A DNA stretch of 61,682 bases. It comes from Rhodocyclus gracilis. Lineage in GTDB: Bacteria; Pseudomonadota; Gammaproteobacteria; Burkholderiales; Rhodocyclaceae. Position numbers and translations under genes: made by a program. Positions 1-8,750 of this stretch are shown here, one piece after another. The notes beneath the pieces were generated by a model. It did no database searches and was not told where the DNA came from. It saw nothing but the letters and a program-made list of their open reading frames with translations. How positions within the stretch are numbered: position 1 is the stretch's first letter; each line of letters starts with the position of its first letter. The stretch covers positions 1 to 61,682 of the forward strand of contig NZ_WIXJ01000013.1 of the NCBI RefSeq assembly GCF_009617575.1, read 5' to 3'.

Positions 1-1
1 C

Positions 2-526
2 AATCTCCTTTCAACATCACGAAAATTGTGCCGAAAATTCCAGCTCAAATTGGTACGAAATTTCGGTGTAGCCTCACCGCAGGTCTTGCGGTCGGACAAC
101 GGGCCTGAGTTCGTGTCCTGCGCGCTACTGCGTTGGGCGGCCAGCCAGAATCTCGACATGGCGCTGATTGATCCGGGCAAGCCTTGGCAAAACGGGACGA
201 CCGAGAGCTTCAACGGCAAATTTCGGGATGAGTGCCTGTCGATGGAGTGGTTCCGCCATCGGTTCGAGGCCAAGGGCCTCATCGAGCAATGGCGTCAGCA
301 CTACAATGAGGTTCGCCCGCATTCGAGCCTGGGTAACCAGACGCCAGCGGCGTTCAAGAAAACCCGTCTATCCCCCCCCAACCGGAGGCCGTTCTCCAAG
401 AATACGTGGTCCGAAGAATTCAGGCAGGTCATGATTTTTAAAGAAAACCGAAATATCCGAAGCTTGGGGAGTGAAACAAAGTTTCTTTCGCCAGCTCCTT
501 TTCCCGCCAACCCAAAGCCGTTTTAA
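2..526 (+). pseudogene. IS3-family transposase, C-terminal fragment cut by the window edge
   Basis: The reading frame is open from the window edge to the stop at 526. From about nt 68 it carries the C-terminal half of a DDE integrase core: RSDNGPEF (second catalytic Asp), then WQNGTTESFNGKFRDECL (catalytic Glu in TES), then HSSLGNQTPAAF near the usual C-terminus. The first 60 nt are AT-rich and do not look like transposase, and the stretch after about nt 370 reads as unrelated sequence past a run of eight C. The gene is therefore probably a decayed remnant, not an active element. IS3-type transposases cut and join DNA at element ends. No terminal inverted repeat was found. Family assignment is confident; exact boundaries are not. 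Confidence 0.75.
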
Positions 527-527
527 G

Positions 528-549
528 TCTGTTGTTCAAACGCAACAGA
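528..549 (+). terminator. Hairpin after the transposase remnant
   Basis: TCTGTTG (528-534) pairs perfectly with CAACAGA (543-549) around an 8-nt loop and is followed by TTTC. It could act as a weak terminator for the transposase remnant or be part of an element end. The rest of 527-695 holds another inverted repeat, GCGATTTC (630-637) against GAAATCGC (661-668), and no gene. Confidence 0.35.
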
Positions 550-695
550 TTTCGCTGAAGCGAGAAACTGACGACAGGACAGTAGGCAACCGGATTGTCC
601 ACCTACAGGCCCGCAGGAGGCTTTAGTAGGCGATTTCTTGACCGACATTTCTAGCATCAGGAAATCGCATTATCCATATTAAGGACTTTCTATGC

Positions 696-1981
696 TTAGG
701 CGGGTATCGCAAACGCATGGGTCTCATTCGCATGAAATGCCAAGTGTCTAAGATAGACACGATAATTCGAATCCAATTCGAGTAGCATTTTAGGTATTCT
801 GTATAGGTTTTCTATTTGATGGTAAGCGCCTGCAATAATTTTTGGCTTACGCTGCGAAATAATCCCCGAAGCGCCCTCTAACCCGGCGATAATCGCATCT
901 CCGCTAGGATCGAATTTCAAGAACGAAACTGGCGTATCGATGAAGTAACTGTCGATCGTGTGAATGTTGACCGAAATGTCACCATCTGGACTAATGTGAC
1001 CGCAATAACGATATGCGCCAAACATGGATGACTTTCTGAATCTCAGCTCTCCGTTTTTTGAACCGACGCCACTGTTTTCAACGGAAACATATTCGACCCC
1101 TCCCACATTCTGCTTCAAAAAACGGAACGTATCTGGATCGGGCTCAAATGCGTATATATGCTTTGGCTTTAGATTCTTCTGATAAAGATGTTCAATAAAC
1201 GGGATTACGGTATTCCCGTTTTCCGCACCGACATCTACGAAAACTTCATTGTCGTTGTACTCAATGAAATCCTGATTGAAATAATATTTGTACTCCGTTT
1301 CTGCCATTGGAGACGACCAAGATAGACCAAATTTCTTTGTATTCTCTATGACCGTATCACTGTACTCATCCAAAAATTCATTTAGCGCGCCATAGCTTTC
1401 CCCGACCAAACAAAGCGCAATTCTGGACACAAAAATATCACGAGACCTATCATCGGCCAGCCGGTCGTAAACAAACTCAATCAAGTCCGCATCTCTTTCA
1501 ATGATGTGCGACGATTGATTTTTGTCTTGCCATGCCATCAATCCGCATAAGCAGTTACTAAGATAGTAACGTACCCGTTTGCCATATTTTTCTCTTTGCT
1601 GCTCTGCAAAATAAATCTGCTTAGCATTTAATCCCATCGATAGAAGTTGCGCATTAGCAACTTCGCTTCCTAAAGAAACCGCGATTACCACATGCACCGA
1701 CTCAAGGCGAGTTTTAATGTAACTGACCGCATTACATTGCAGCTCTTCAAAAATACAGCCATGTTTGTTTTGGTCATTATCAACAAAACCAGAAACGCGT
1801 ATGCCAGAGTGTTTAAATGCCTTAGCAAATTGTTGCCCCAGTTCCCCGGCCCCAAAAATAAATATGTCTGACCGGGAAGATGTCGCAACCTCGGCCCCCC
1901 CTCAAATATCGCCTCTGAAAAAGATATTGCCTTTTTGTATTTAGAAAGTTTTTCGCTGATTTTTTTTAATGCACTATTCAT
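696..1981 (-). pseudogene. FkbM-family methyltransferase, frameshifted at a G7 run
   Basis: Two overlapping minus-strand frames join into one product of about 428 residues. The upstream frame starts at ATG 1981 (MNSALKKISEKLSKYKK). At about nt 1902 it reaches a run of seven G. One more G would continue into a frame reading IFGAGELGQQFAKAFKHSG, a nucleotide-binding-like motif, then GFVDND, and on into the downstream frame. That frame has the SAM-binding motif FVDVGAENGNT, then YAFEPDP and the FkbM-type core ending at 696. Known FkbM enzymes methylate hydroxyls of sugars or polyketides and often sit in glycan clusters. The gene is AT-richer than its neighbours, which suggests transfer. As written it is broken. 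It could be a true pseudogene, a phase-variable gene or an indel error. Confidence 0.72.
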
Positions 1982-2196
1982 TTGCGCTCATTTCAATATC
2001 AGAGTAAGTGATTAAAATATAACTGGCACGTAATACCTTATTAGCACCAAAATCATTGGCGGTTAATCTAGGCCGCTCTCGTTTCTGATTTTGCTATTCT
2101 AGTATTTTTCCTTGATATCAATTTTCTGTCTTTGCTTCAGGCAAACGTATTTACATCTTTCCATAAACGGAAATTTTGAAACATTTTCAAGACATC
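1982..2196. other. AT-rich intergenic region
   Basis: This stretch lies between the start of the methyltransferase and the truncated end of the recombinase remnant. It is AT-rich, like its neighbours. No gene, tRNA or convincing promoter was seen. It is probably decayed mobile-element DNA. Confidence 0.4.
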
Positions 2197-2630
2197 TCAG
2201 ACTTCGTGGGCACGGGACATCACCGAGATCGAGATGATCAATTTAGTAAAATTCACCCTTATTGAATCTTTGCTGTAAACATGACTATCCGTGAGCGTGA
2301 CGATATTTATACCGGCACGGATTATTTTCAGTAATATCTCGAAGACATCGATAACTTCTGTTCTCGAAATTCGGTCTAAAGACTCGACGATTAGATAAGA
2401 GCCAATCTTGACTTTACCTGTTTTTATCGCCTCAATGAACACCCCCCGCGCTCGACATTCTTTCCACGAAATGCTGAGATACCAAGATCACGCAGATTCA
2501 GCGTCTTATCGAGAACCAGCCCATGTTCAGCCACATATCGCTCAGAGGCCTCAAGTTGGCGACGAAGCGAATCACCCTTTAGTTGCTGAGGTATCGAGAA
2601 ACGGACATATGAATACGCAGTGGCAGGCAT
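2197..2630 (-). pseudogene. Large serine recombinase, N-terminal catalytic domain, frameshifted and truncated
   Basis: From ATG 2630 the minus strand reads MPATAYSYVRFSIPQQLKGD, whose Y-x-R-x-S matches the catalytic Ser region of resolvase/invertase-type recombinases. It then reads DLGISAFRGKNVERG. At a run of six G (about 2441-2446) the frame breaks. One extra G would continue into VFIEAIKTGKVKIGSYLIVE, then SLDRISRTEV, the conserved helix of the resolvase catalytic domain, and AGINIVTL. The frame ends at SRAHEV and a stop, just where intact members continue (RAHE) into the DNA-binding part. Only about 145 residues of a protein normally of roughly 500 remain. It lies 37 nt from, and divergent to, the amidotransferase start, so it may mark an insertion boundary. 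Confidence 0.72.
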
Positions 2631-2654
2631 TATGTCCATGCTATCATTGCAAGC

Positions 2655-2670
2655 GGAGGAATGTAAAATT
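2655..2670 (+). promoter_or_regulatory. Shine-Dalgarno GGAGG eight nt before an ATT codon
   Basis: GGAGG (2655-2659) is separated by 8 nt from ATT at 2668-2670, which precedes the Cys codon TGC. No ATG, GTG or TTG lies in frame at that place. The site decides the start of the amidotransferase gene. Confidence 0.6.
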
Positions 2671-3540
2671 TGCCAATTATTAGGAATGAACTGCAACACG
2701 CCGACGGACATCTGCTTTTCGTTCGCCGGCTTTCAACGCCGTGGCGGAGCGACGGACGTTCACGCCGACGGCTGGGGAATCGCCTTTTTCGAGGGACGCG
2801 GCGCGCGTCTTTTCCTCGACCCGCAGCCCTCGTGCAAGTCGCCCGTGGCGGAACTCGTCCGCAACTACCCGATCCACTCGAAGAACGTCATCGCCCATAT
2901 TCGCAAGGCGACGCATGGCCGTGTCGCGCTGGAAAACACGCATCCGTTCATGCGCGAGCTATGGGGGCGCTACTGGATCTTCGCCCACAACGGCGCGCTC
3001 CCCGAGAATCTCGCTCCGCCCACGGAGGCGTCAGCGACGCACGACGAAGCCACCGAAAGCGGCTTTCAGCCGGTCGGCACCACCGATAGCGAAGCGGCCT
3101 TCTGCTGGATACTGCGCCAGCTGCGGCAACGCTTCGGCGCCACGCCGCCCGCCCGCGACGACCTGTTCTCGACCTTGCAGGCGCTGACGCTCGAATTGGG
3201 CGCACGCGGCGAATTCAATTACCTGCTCTCGAACGGTGACTGGCTCTTCGCACATTGCTCGACGAAACTGGCTTTCGTCGTGCGCAAGGCACCGTTTGAC
3301 GTGGCACACCTCGCCGACGAAGACCTCAGTGTCGATTTCTCGGAGCTGACGACGGCCGCTGACCGCGTTGCCGTCATTGCCACGACGCCGCTGACCGACA
3401 ACGAGCAATGGACGACCATGCCGGCCGGCAGTCTGTGGCTCTTTGAGGAAGGCGAACCCGTCGCGCAGGCGGCCACTGTCGCTGCTCCGCCACGCACCAC
3501 CACACCGCTGCCGGGTTGCACCGACACCTGCACGCCCTGA
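2668..3540 (+). CDS. Class II glutamine amidotransferase, YafJ type, apparent ATT start
   Basis: Class II amidotransferases use an N-terminal Cys, exposed after Met removal, to release ammonia from glutamine. Here the conserved start (M)CQLLGMNCNTPTDICFSF is found, but the initiator position is ATT, not ATG. A GGAGG lies 8 nt upstream, and an in-frame extension further upstream would bury the Cys. Other motifs include DVHADGWGIAFF, the HIRKATHG loop, the FAHNGALPE block and a C-terminal ATTPLTDNEQW. The length is 290 residues, near the usual 250-280 for the family. The partner domain or substrate of YafJ proteins is unknown. The gene converges on tatC, 31 nt away. The family call is firm. The start is either truly non-canonical or damaged by the adjacent mobile DNA. 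Confidence 0.88.
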   Translation: MCQLLGMNCNTPTDICFSFAGFQRRGGATDVHADGWGIAFFEGRGARLFLDPQPSCKSPVAELVRNYPIHSKNVIAHIRKATHGRVALENTHPFMRELWGRYWIFAHNGALPENLAPPTEASATHDEATESGFQPVGTTDSEAAFCWILRQLRQRFGATPPARDDLFSTLQALTLELGARGEFNYLLSNGDWLFAHCSTKLAFVVRKAPFDVAHLADEDLSVDFSELTTAADRVAVIATTPLTDNEQWTTMPAGSLWLFEEGEPVAQAATVAAPPRTTTPLPGCTDTCTP

Positions 3541-3571
3541 CGGCCTGGCAGGTGTCGTACAAGGCGGCGGG

Positions 3572-4474
3572 CTAGCGCAACGGCGGTTCGCCTGCGTCTG
3601 TGCCCGTGGAGGCTGGCTCAGCAGCCGGAGGCAGCGCCGCCGTTTCCACTGTCGTCCTTACCGACCCCGACCCTTCGCCTTGCGCAGAGGCGGCGTGTGC
3701 CGCCGGCGGATACGTCGGGCCCGGCGACACCTCGGCGGGCAAATCATCGGCAGCCGCACTGCGCTTACCGATGACACGCGCGAGGATGAGGCCCAACTCG
3801 AACAACAGGCAGAGCGGCACCGCCAGCATGATCTGCGAGACGATGTCCGGCGGCGTAAACACCGCCCCGACGACGAAAGCGCCGACGATGACGTACGGCC
3901 GCCAAGCCTTCAGCTTCTCGATGGAGACCACACAGGTCCGCACGAGAACCACCACAACAACCGGCACTTCAAAAGCCGAGCCAAAGGCAAGGAAAGTCGT
4001 CAAGACGAACGACAGATACTTGTCGATATCGGTCATCCACGCGACGCCCTGCGGCGCAACGCGGGCCATGAATCCGAACACCGTCGGAAAGACCAGGAAG
4101 TAGGCAAACGACATACCGATGAAGAACAGCACGACGCTGGCGACGACAAGCGGCAAGGCCAGCCGCTTCTCGTGCTTGTAGAGGCCCGGCGCAACGAAGG
4201 CCCAGACCTGATAGAGCACGAAGGGCAGCGCGATCACCAGGGCCACCATCAGCGTGACTTTCATCGGCACCAGAAAGACACCGATGACGTCCGTCGCGAT
4301 CATTTGCCCGCCTGCCGGCAAGGCGACGAGCAGAGGCTGCGCAAACAGCGTGTAGATTTCCTTCGACCACGGAAAGAGGGCGACGAAAACGATGGCAATC
4401 GCCAGCAGGGCACGAATCAGCCGATTGCGCAGTTCTACGAGGTGGCTGAAAAAAGACTCTTCACCGTCGACCAT
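3572..4474 (-). CDS. tatC: Sec-independent protein translocase TatC
   Basis: TatC is the polytopic receptor of the twin-arginine pathway. It binds the RR signal peptide and recruits TatA to move folded proteins across the inner membrane. The N-terminus carries FFSHLVELRNRL, with the conserved Glu used in signal recognition, and the first loop region has LYKHEKR. Six hydrophobic segments fall between residues 15 and 235. After the last segment there is a Pro/Ala/Thr-rich cytoplasmic tail of about 50 residues, which makes the protein (300 residues) longer than the usual 250-260. It starts 8 nt downstream of the tatB stop and ends the his-tat block, facing the YafJ-type gene. Confidence 0.97.
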   Translation of the reverse strand: MVDGEESFFSHLVELRNRLIRALLAIAIVFVALFPWSKEIYTLFAQPLLVALPAGGQMIATDVIGVFLVPMKVTLMVALVIALPFVLYQVWAFVAPGLYKHEKRLALPLVVASVVLFFIGMSFAYFLVFPTVFGFMARVAPQGVAWMTDIDKYLSFVLTTFLAFGSAFEVPVVVVVLVRTCVVSIEKLKAWRPYVIVGAFVVGAVFTPPDIVSQIMLAVPLCLLFELGLILARVIGKRSAAADDLPAEVSPGPTYPPAAHAASAQGEGSGSVRTTVETAALPPAAEPASTGTDAGEPPLR

Positions 4475-4482
4475 AGGAAAAC

Positions 4483-4941
4483 TCAGTCCTTGCGCTCTGC
4501 GGCGCTAATCGCTGGCGCGGGCGAAGCCGGTAGCGGCGAAACGGGAGCCGCTGGGGAAGCTACGGGCGTCTGAGAGAGGGTGTCCGCAGGCACCGACGAG
4601 GCGGAAGCCACCGTCTCTGGCGGAACAGGCGGAGACGTATCGCTCACGGTGGCGCGGAGCGTCTGCGCCGCATCGTCGAGCGCCTGCTGCGCGTTGGCGA
4701 CGCCGGTGGCCATCCCGCTTTCGAGCTTGCGGGCGGTTTCGGCCAGCTCGGCCTGCAGCTTGCGCAGTTCATCGAGTTGCATTTCGCGGTTGATGTCGGC
4801 CTTGACGTTGGCGACATAGCGCTGCAAACGACCGAGCATGACGCCCAGCGTGCGCGCGACCGTCGGCAAGCGGCGCGGGCCGATGACGATCAGCGCGACG
4901 ACGCCGATGATCAGCAGTTCGGAAAAAGCAACGTCAAACAT
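4483..4941 (-). CDS. tatB: Twin-arginine translocase subunit TatB
   Basis: TatB is a single-span protein that works with TatC in the Tat receptor complex. The N-terminus MFDVAFSELLIIGVVALIVI gives the conserved Glu near residue 8 and one membrane segment. It is followed by the hinge GPRRLP and an amphipathic helix (VARTLGVMLGRLQRYV). A long Glu/Lys-rich helix and an Ala/Pro/Ser-rich tail bring it to 152 residues, normal for TatB. The gene lies between tatA and tatC on the minus strand, 111 nt after tatA. That gap holds no gene that could be recognised. Confidence 0.96.
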   Translation of the reverse strand: MFDVAFSELLIIGVVALIVIGPRRLPTVARTLGVMLGRLQRYVANVKADINREMQLDELRKLQAELAETARKLESGMATGVANAQQALDDAAQTLRATVSDTSPPVPPETVASASSVPADTLSQTPVASPAAPVSPLPASPAPAISAAERKD

Positions 4942-5052
4942 GGCGGAGGAAAGCCCGGAAGCGCGTCAGAAAGGCGTAGCGACGGACAGCCGCAAACCGC
5001 GACGGAGGGCCTGCGACATCGCCGGACTGACGCGATCACGCACTAGGAGCGC

Positions 5053-5286
5053 TCACGAGCGGGTTTTTTCGCGAATTTCGCCTTCGATCGTCTGCCCGGT
5101 CGCCGCCTGCGGCGGCGCCACCGGCTCGGCCGGCTTCTCGTCGGTCGCGTCTTTCATGCCTTCCTTGAAGCCCTTGACCGCGCCGCCGAGGTCCTGCCCG
5201 ACGTTACGCAGCTTCTTGGTGCCAAAAATGAGCAGGATGATGACGAGAACAATCAACCAGTGCCAGATACTGAACGAACCCATCAT
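5053..5286 (-). CDS. tatA: Twin-arginine translocase subunit TatA
   Basis: TatA oligomers form the transport path for Tat substrates. The 77-residue protein has a short N-terminal membrane helix ([20 protein letters not shown]), the FG-T-KKL hinge and an amphipathic helix ([17 protein letters not shown]), then a charged tail. The first ATG (5286) overlaps the HIT-gene stop as ATGA, which supports translational coupling and this start. A second ATG follows directly and cannot be excluded. The order HIT-tatA-tatB-tatC downstream of hisE is a common betaproteobacterial arrangement. Confidence 0.96.
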   Translation of the reverse strand: MMGSFSIWHWLIVLVIILLIFGTKKLRNVGQDLGGAVKGFKEGMKDATDEKPAEPVAPPQAATGQTIEGEIREKTRS

Positions 5287-5645
5287 TCGTCTCCTTGAAG
5301 GCGGGCAAGCATCGGTCCGACAGGCGCCGATCCGCCGATGATATGTGCGTGAAGATGCTGGACTTCCTGCTGACCGATCCGGCCGGTATTGATCACCAGC
5401 CGGAAACCATCGGGACTGCCGTTCTCCACTGCCAGCCGCCTGGCGACGACGAGCAGGTGGCCCAACGTCGGAGCATCGTCGGCCCCCACCTCGGCCAGCG
5501 AGCTAATGTGCCGCTTCGGGATGACCAGAATATGTACCGGGCGCAGCGGGTTGATATCGTGGAAAGCGAACACCTCGTCGTCCTCATAGACCTTGCGCGA
5601 GGGAATCTCGCCCCGGACGATGCGGCAGAAGATGCAGTTCTCCAT
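5283..5645 (-). CDS. HIT-family (HinT-like) nucleotide hydrolase
   Basis: HIT proteins hydrolyse nucleoside phosphoramidates or related nucleotides with a His triad. The triad HLHAH is visible in the block [11 protein letters not shown] near the C-terminus. The N-terminus has [13 protein letters not shown], with a CxxC metal-site pattern typical of HinT-like proteins, and then [10 protein letters not shown]. The length, 120 residues, is normal. The gene sits between hisE and tatA, which is conserved in Betaproteobacteria and probably reflects cotranscription more than a shared pathway. Its stop overlaps the tatA start by 4 nt. Confidence 0.94.
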   Translation of the reverse strand: MENCIFCRIVRGEIPSRKVYEDDEVFAFHDINPLRPVHILVIPKRHISSLAEVGADDAPTLGHLLVVARRLAVENGSPDGFRLVINTGRIGQQEVQHLHAHIIGGSAPVGPMLARLQGDE

Positions 5646-5648
5646 GGT

Positions 5649-5969
5649 TTACGCGCTCCGTGACTTCTTCTCATCGACGCCGGAGATGCCTTCGCGCCGG
5701 CGCAGTTCCTGCAGGACATCCTCGATGGAAAGGCCATAAAAGGCCAGCAAGACCATCACGTGAAAAAGAACGTCGGTCGACTCCCAGACGACGTTCAGGC
5801 GGTCGCCTTCCTTGCCCGCCATGATCAGTTCGGCACATTCCTCGCCGATCTTCTTGAGAATGGCATCCGGCCCTTTGGCCATCAACTGGGCGGTGTACGA
5901 GGTCTGCGGGTCGGCATTGCGCCGTTCCGCCAAGGTTTCCGAGAGACGATGCAACAGATCGATGTTCAT
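5649..5969 (-). CDS. hisE: Phosphoribosyl-ATP pyrophosphatase HisE
   Basis: HisE removes pyrophosphate from phosphoribosyl-ATP, the second step of histidine synthesis, in the cytoplasm. The 106-residue protein shows the all-alpha MazG-like core with the acidic metal-binding run [18 protein letters not shown] and a later [13 protein letters not shown]. The ATG at 5969 overlaps the hisI stop (AAAAAATGA), so the two activities, fused in enterobacteria, are separate but coupled here. It is followed by the HIT gene after 3 nt. Confidence 0.96.
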   Translation of the reverse strand: MNIDLLHRLSETLAERRNADPQTSYTAQLMAKGPDAILKKIGEECAELIMAGKEGDRLNVVWESTDVLFHVMVLLAFYGLSIEDVLQELRRREGISGVDEKKSRSA

Positions 5970-6373
5970 TTTTTGTAGATTTCTCCGGGGTTCTTCAGCA
6001 CAGGATCAACCACCTGCCAGTGCGCCCCGTCCGTCTGATAAAAGAAGCAGCTTTGGCGACCAGTGTGGCAGGCGATGCCGCCTTCCTGCTCCACAGCCAG
6101 CAATATCGCATCGCCATCGCAATCCGTCCGGATGGCGCGCACCCGCTGCACATGGCCCGATTCTTCGCCCTTGCGCCAGAAACGCTGACGTGAGCGGGAC
6201 CAGTATACCGCGAAGCCTTCGCGCACCGTTTCTGCCAGCGCTTCGCGGTTCATCCAGGCAAGCATGAGCACGCACCCGCTATGGGCATCCTGCGCAATAG
6301 CCGGGATCAGCCCGTCGGCATCCCACGTAAGGGCGTCGAGCCACGGCAGGGAAGGATCGAGATCGACGCTCAT
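5966..6373 (-). CDS. hisI: Phosphoribosyl-AMP cyclohydrolase HisI
   Basis: HisI opens the adenine ring of phosphoribosyl-AMP, step three of histidine synthesis. It binds zinc and magnesium. Visible motifs are the DCDGDA acidic metal site and [10 protein letters not shown], whose two Cys join in zinc binding. The block [15 protein letters not shown] is also typical. The ATG at 6373 was chosen because GGGAG lies about 9 nt upstream; a GTG two codons earlier is too close to that site. The product is 135 residues, a normal monofunctional length. The gene overlaps hisE by 4 nt. Confidence 0.95.
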   Translation of the reverse strand: MSVDLDPSLPWLDALTWDADGLIPAIAQDAHSGCVLMLAWMNREALAETVREGFAVYWSRSRQRFWRKGEESGHVQRVRAIRTDCDGDAILLAVEQEGGIACHTGRQSCFFYQTDGAHWQVVDPVLKNPGEIYKK

Positions 6374-6401
6374 CGCCACCCGCTCCCGCGACGCAGGGCG
6401 C

Positions 6402-7163
6402 TCACAGGCGCACCTCGATGCCGCGTGCGGCCATGTATTCCTTGGCCTCGCGGATCGTGAATTCGCCGAAATGGAAGATGCTCGCCGCCAAGACCGCGTC
6501 GGCGCGACCTTCGCTCACGCCGTCCGCAAGGTGCTGCAACGAGCCGACGCCGCCGCTGGCGATCACCGGAATATCGACAGCATCGGAGACCGCGCGCGTC
6601 AGCGCCAGATCGAAGCCGCTGCGCGCGCCATCGCGATCCATGCTGGTGAGCAGGATTTCGCCGGCGCCGAGTTCCTGCACGCGACGCGCCCAGGCAACCG
6701 CATCGAGCCCGGTACGCGTTCGCCCGCCGTGCGTGAAGACTTCCCACGCTCCGGGCGCCACCTCTTTGGCGTCGATGGCGACAACGATGCACTGCGAACC
6801 GACCTTGGCCGACGCCTCAGCCACCAAATCGGGGTTTTGCACCGCCGAGGTGTTGATGCTGACCTTGTCGGCGCCGGCATTGAGCAGGCGGCGCACATCG
6901 CCGATCTCACGCACACCACCGCCAACGGTGAGGGGGATGAACACCTGCGACGCACACGCTTCGATGATCGACAGGATGATGCCGCGCTGATCCGACGACG
7001 CCGTGATGTCGAGGAAAGTAACCTCGTCAGCGCCCTGCTCATCGTACCGGCGCGCGATTTCCACCGGATCGCCGGCGTCGCGCAGATTGACGAAGTTGGT
7101 CCCTTTGACGACGCGCCCTGCCGTCACGTCGAGACAGGGAATGATACGTTTGGCTAGCGCCAA
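6402..7163 (-). CDS. hisF: Imidazole glycerol phosphate synthase cyclase subunit HisF
   Basis: HisF uses ammonia from HisH to form imidazole glycerol phosphate and AICAR from PRFAR. It is a TIM barrel. The two catalytic Asp are seen in RIIPCLDV (residue 11) and IVVAIDAKE (about residue 130), and phosphate-binding glycines in LTVGGGVRE and VIASGGVGS. With the TTG start at 7163 the protein begins [13 protein letters not shown], matching the family, and is 253 residues long. The Shine-Dalgarno AAGGA lies 16 nt upstream of TTG, which is long. It lies only 7 nt upstream of an in-frame GTT at 7172. The upstream hisA gene ends 28 nt before the chosen start. Confidence 0.95.
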   Translation of the reverse strand: MALAKRIIPCLDVTAGRVVKGTNFVNLRDAGDPVEIARRYDEQGADEVTFLDITASSDQRGIILSIIEACASQVFIPLTVGGGVREIGDVRRLLNAGADKVSINTSAVQNPDLVAEASAKVGSQCIVVAIDAKEVAPGAWEVFTHGGRTRTGLDAVAWARRVQELGAGEILLTSMDRDGARSGFDLALTRAVSDAVDIPVIASGGVGSLQHLADGVSEGRADAVLAASIFHFGEFTIREAKEYMAARGIEVRL

Positions 7164-7191
7164 GATTGAAACCCGTGAGTCCTTTCCCGGC

Positions 7192-7935
7192 TCAGCCCGC
7201 GCCGAGACGATCGGCTTCCGCCTGCGCCGCCGCGAAATCGAGCGAACCGTCGTAAATGGCCCGACCAGCGATGGCACCGACAACGCCTTCGCCCTCGATC
7301 GCACACAGGGCGCCGATGTCGTCCAGAGAAGAGAGACCGCCACTGGCATACACCGGAATACGCAGTGCCTGCGCCAGCTTGACGGTCGCCTCGATGTTGA
7401 AGCCGGAGAGCATGCCATCGCGGCCGATGTCGGTATAGATGATGCCCTCGACGCCGTAATCCTCGAATTTCTTCGCCAGATCAATGACATCGTGGCGCGT
7501 CAATTTCGACCAGCCGTCGACCGCCACCTTGCCATCGCGCGCGTCCAGACCGACGATGACGTGCCCCGGAAAGGCGCCGCAGGCGTCGTGCAGGAAGCCC
7601 GGATTCTTCACTGCCGCGGTGCCGATGATGACGTAACTGATACCGGCATCGAGCACGCGCTCGATGGTGTCGAGGTCGCGGATGCCGCCGCCGAGCTGCA
7701 CCGGAATGTCGTCGCCGACAGCCTCGACGATCTTCTTGATCGCCGCTGCGTTCTTCGGCTGCCCGGCAAACGCGCCATCGAGATCGACTACGTGCAAACG
7801 ACGCGCGCCCTGATCGAGCCAGTGCTTCGCCTGTTCGCCCGGGGAAACCGAAAAAACGGTGGCATCGTCCATCAGGCCTTGCTTGAGGCGGACACACTGG
7901 CCGCCCTTCAGGTCAATTGCAGGAATGATCAGCAT
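7192..7935 (-). CDS. hisA: Phosphoribosylformimino-AICAR-phosphate isomerase HisA
   Basis: HisA converts ProFAR to PRFAR by an Amadori rearrangement, the step before HisF/HisH. The TIM barrel starts [17 protein letters not shown] with the catalytic Asp at residue 8; the second catalytic Asp is in [11 protein letters not shown]. Phosphate-binding loops are seen as VQLGGGIRD and VYASGGLSS. The length, 247 residues, is standard. It is separated from hisH by 146 nt that include a strong palindrome, so hisA may begin its own transcription unit. Confidence 0.97.
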   Translation of the reverse strand: MLIIPAIDLKGGQCVRLKQGLMDDATVFSVSPGEQAKHWLDQGARRLHVVDLDGAFAGQPKNAAAIKKIVEAVGDDIPVQLGGGIRDLDTIERVLDAGISYVIIGTAAVKNPGFLHDACGAFPGHVIVGLDARDGKVAVDGWSKLTRHDVIDLAKKFEDYGVEGIIYTDIGRDGMLSGFNIEATVKLAQALRIPVYASGGLSSLDDIGALCAIEGEGVVGAIAGRAIYDGSLDFAAAQAEADRLGAG

Positions 7936-8056
7936 TTGGCAAAACGGAGAGAAGAGGAATCAGGAAGGAGGCGGCGCGAAATCTGCGAAGTGTCCATCAG
8001 GGATGCTTACGTCGGCAGACCGGCACGCCGGAGAGTCGATAAAAGAGGTAAAACGA

Positions 8057-8088
8057 CCGCAGACTGCGGCCCTGACGGCCGTCAGGGC
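8057..8088 (-). terminator. Palindrome and hairpin at the end of hisH
   Basis: Positions 8069-8088 form a perfect 20-bp palindrome (GCCCTGACGG and its complement) that contains the hisH stop codon. In minus-strand direction it runs into a second hairpin, CCGCAG-T-CTGCGG (8057-8069), followed by TCGTTTTACC. The pair could be a terminator or attenuator dividing hisB-hisH from hisA-tatC, or a site that slows RNA polymerase. The rest of 7936-8056 shows nothing else clear. Confidence 0.5.
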
Positions 8089-8750
8089 TTCCAACCGATG
8101 AAATTCGCCAAGAGGGTCAGGCCCGCTCGCGCACTCTTCTCCGGGTGGCACTGGACGGCGAAGATATTATCCCGCGCCACTGCGCTGGTAAAGGGGATGC
8201 CATAGCCGGTCGTGCCAGCAACGACGGTCGAATCCGCCGGGTCGACGTAGTAGCTGTGCACGAAATAAAAACGCTCTTCGTCGGCGATATTCGCCCACAG
8301 GGGATGCGCTGCCGTACGGCAGCCGCTGCCGGCCGCTTGCTGTACGCGGTTCCAGCCCATGTGCGGCACTTTCAGGCGCAGACCCGCCGGATCGACCATC
8401 TGCGACGCTGGAAAACGACGCACACGACCGGCAAAGATTCCGAGCCCGGCCACATCGCCTTCTTCGCTGTGCTCGAACAGCATCTGCAAACCGATGCAAA
8501 TCCCCAGAAAAGGCTTGTTGCGGGCCGCGTCGACAAGTGCACCGCGCAAGCCGCGCGCGTCGACTTCCCGCATACAGTCGGGCATGGCGCCTTGTCCCGG
8601 AAAGACCACACGATCCGCTGCCGCGACGACGGCCGGGTCGGCCGTCACGACGACTTTCGACTCACCCGCCACCTGAGCCAGCGCCTGCCAGACCGAGCGT
8701 AAGTTACCCATGCCGTAATCGATGACGGCGACCGTGCCGGAAGCCGACAT
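8082..8750 (-). CDS. hisH: Imidazole glycerol phosphate synthase glutaminase subunit HisH
   Basis: HisH is the class I glutamine amidotransferase that feeds ammonia to HisF. The nucleophile elbow is FLGICIGLQMLFE (Cys near residue 84), and the catalytic His and Glu are in FAVQCHPEKS near the C-terminus. The oxyanion strand FPGQGAMPDC and the start VAVIDYGMGNLRSV are typical. The length, 222 residues, is normal. The ATG shares one base with the hisB stop (TAATG). The stop codon lies inside a 20-bp palindrome. Confidence 0.97.
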   Translation of the reverse strand: MSASGTVAVIDYGMGNLRSVWQALAQVAGESKVVVTADPAVVAAADRVVFPGQGAMPDCMREVDARGLRGALVDAARNKPFLGICIGLQMLFEHSEEGDVAGLGIFAGRVRRFPASQMVDPAGLRLKVPHMGWNRVQQAAGSGCRTAAHPLWANIADEERFYFVHSYYVDPADSTVVAGTTGYGIPFTSAVARDNIFAVQCHPEKSARAGLTLLANFIGWKP

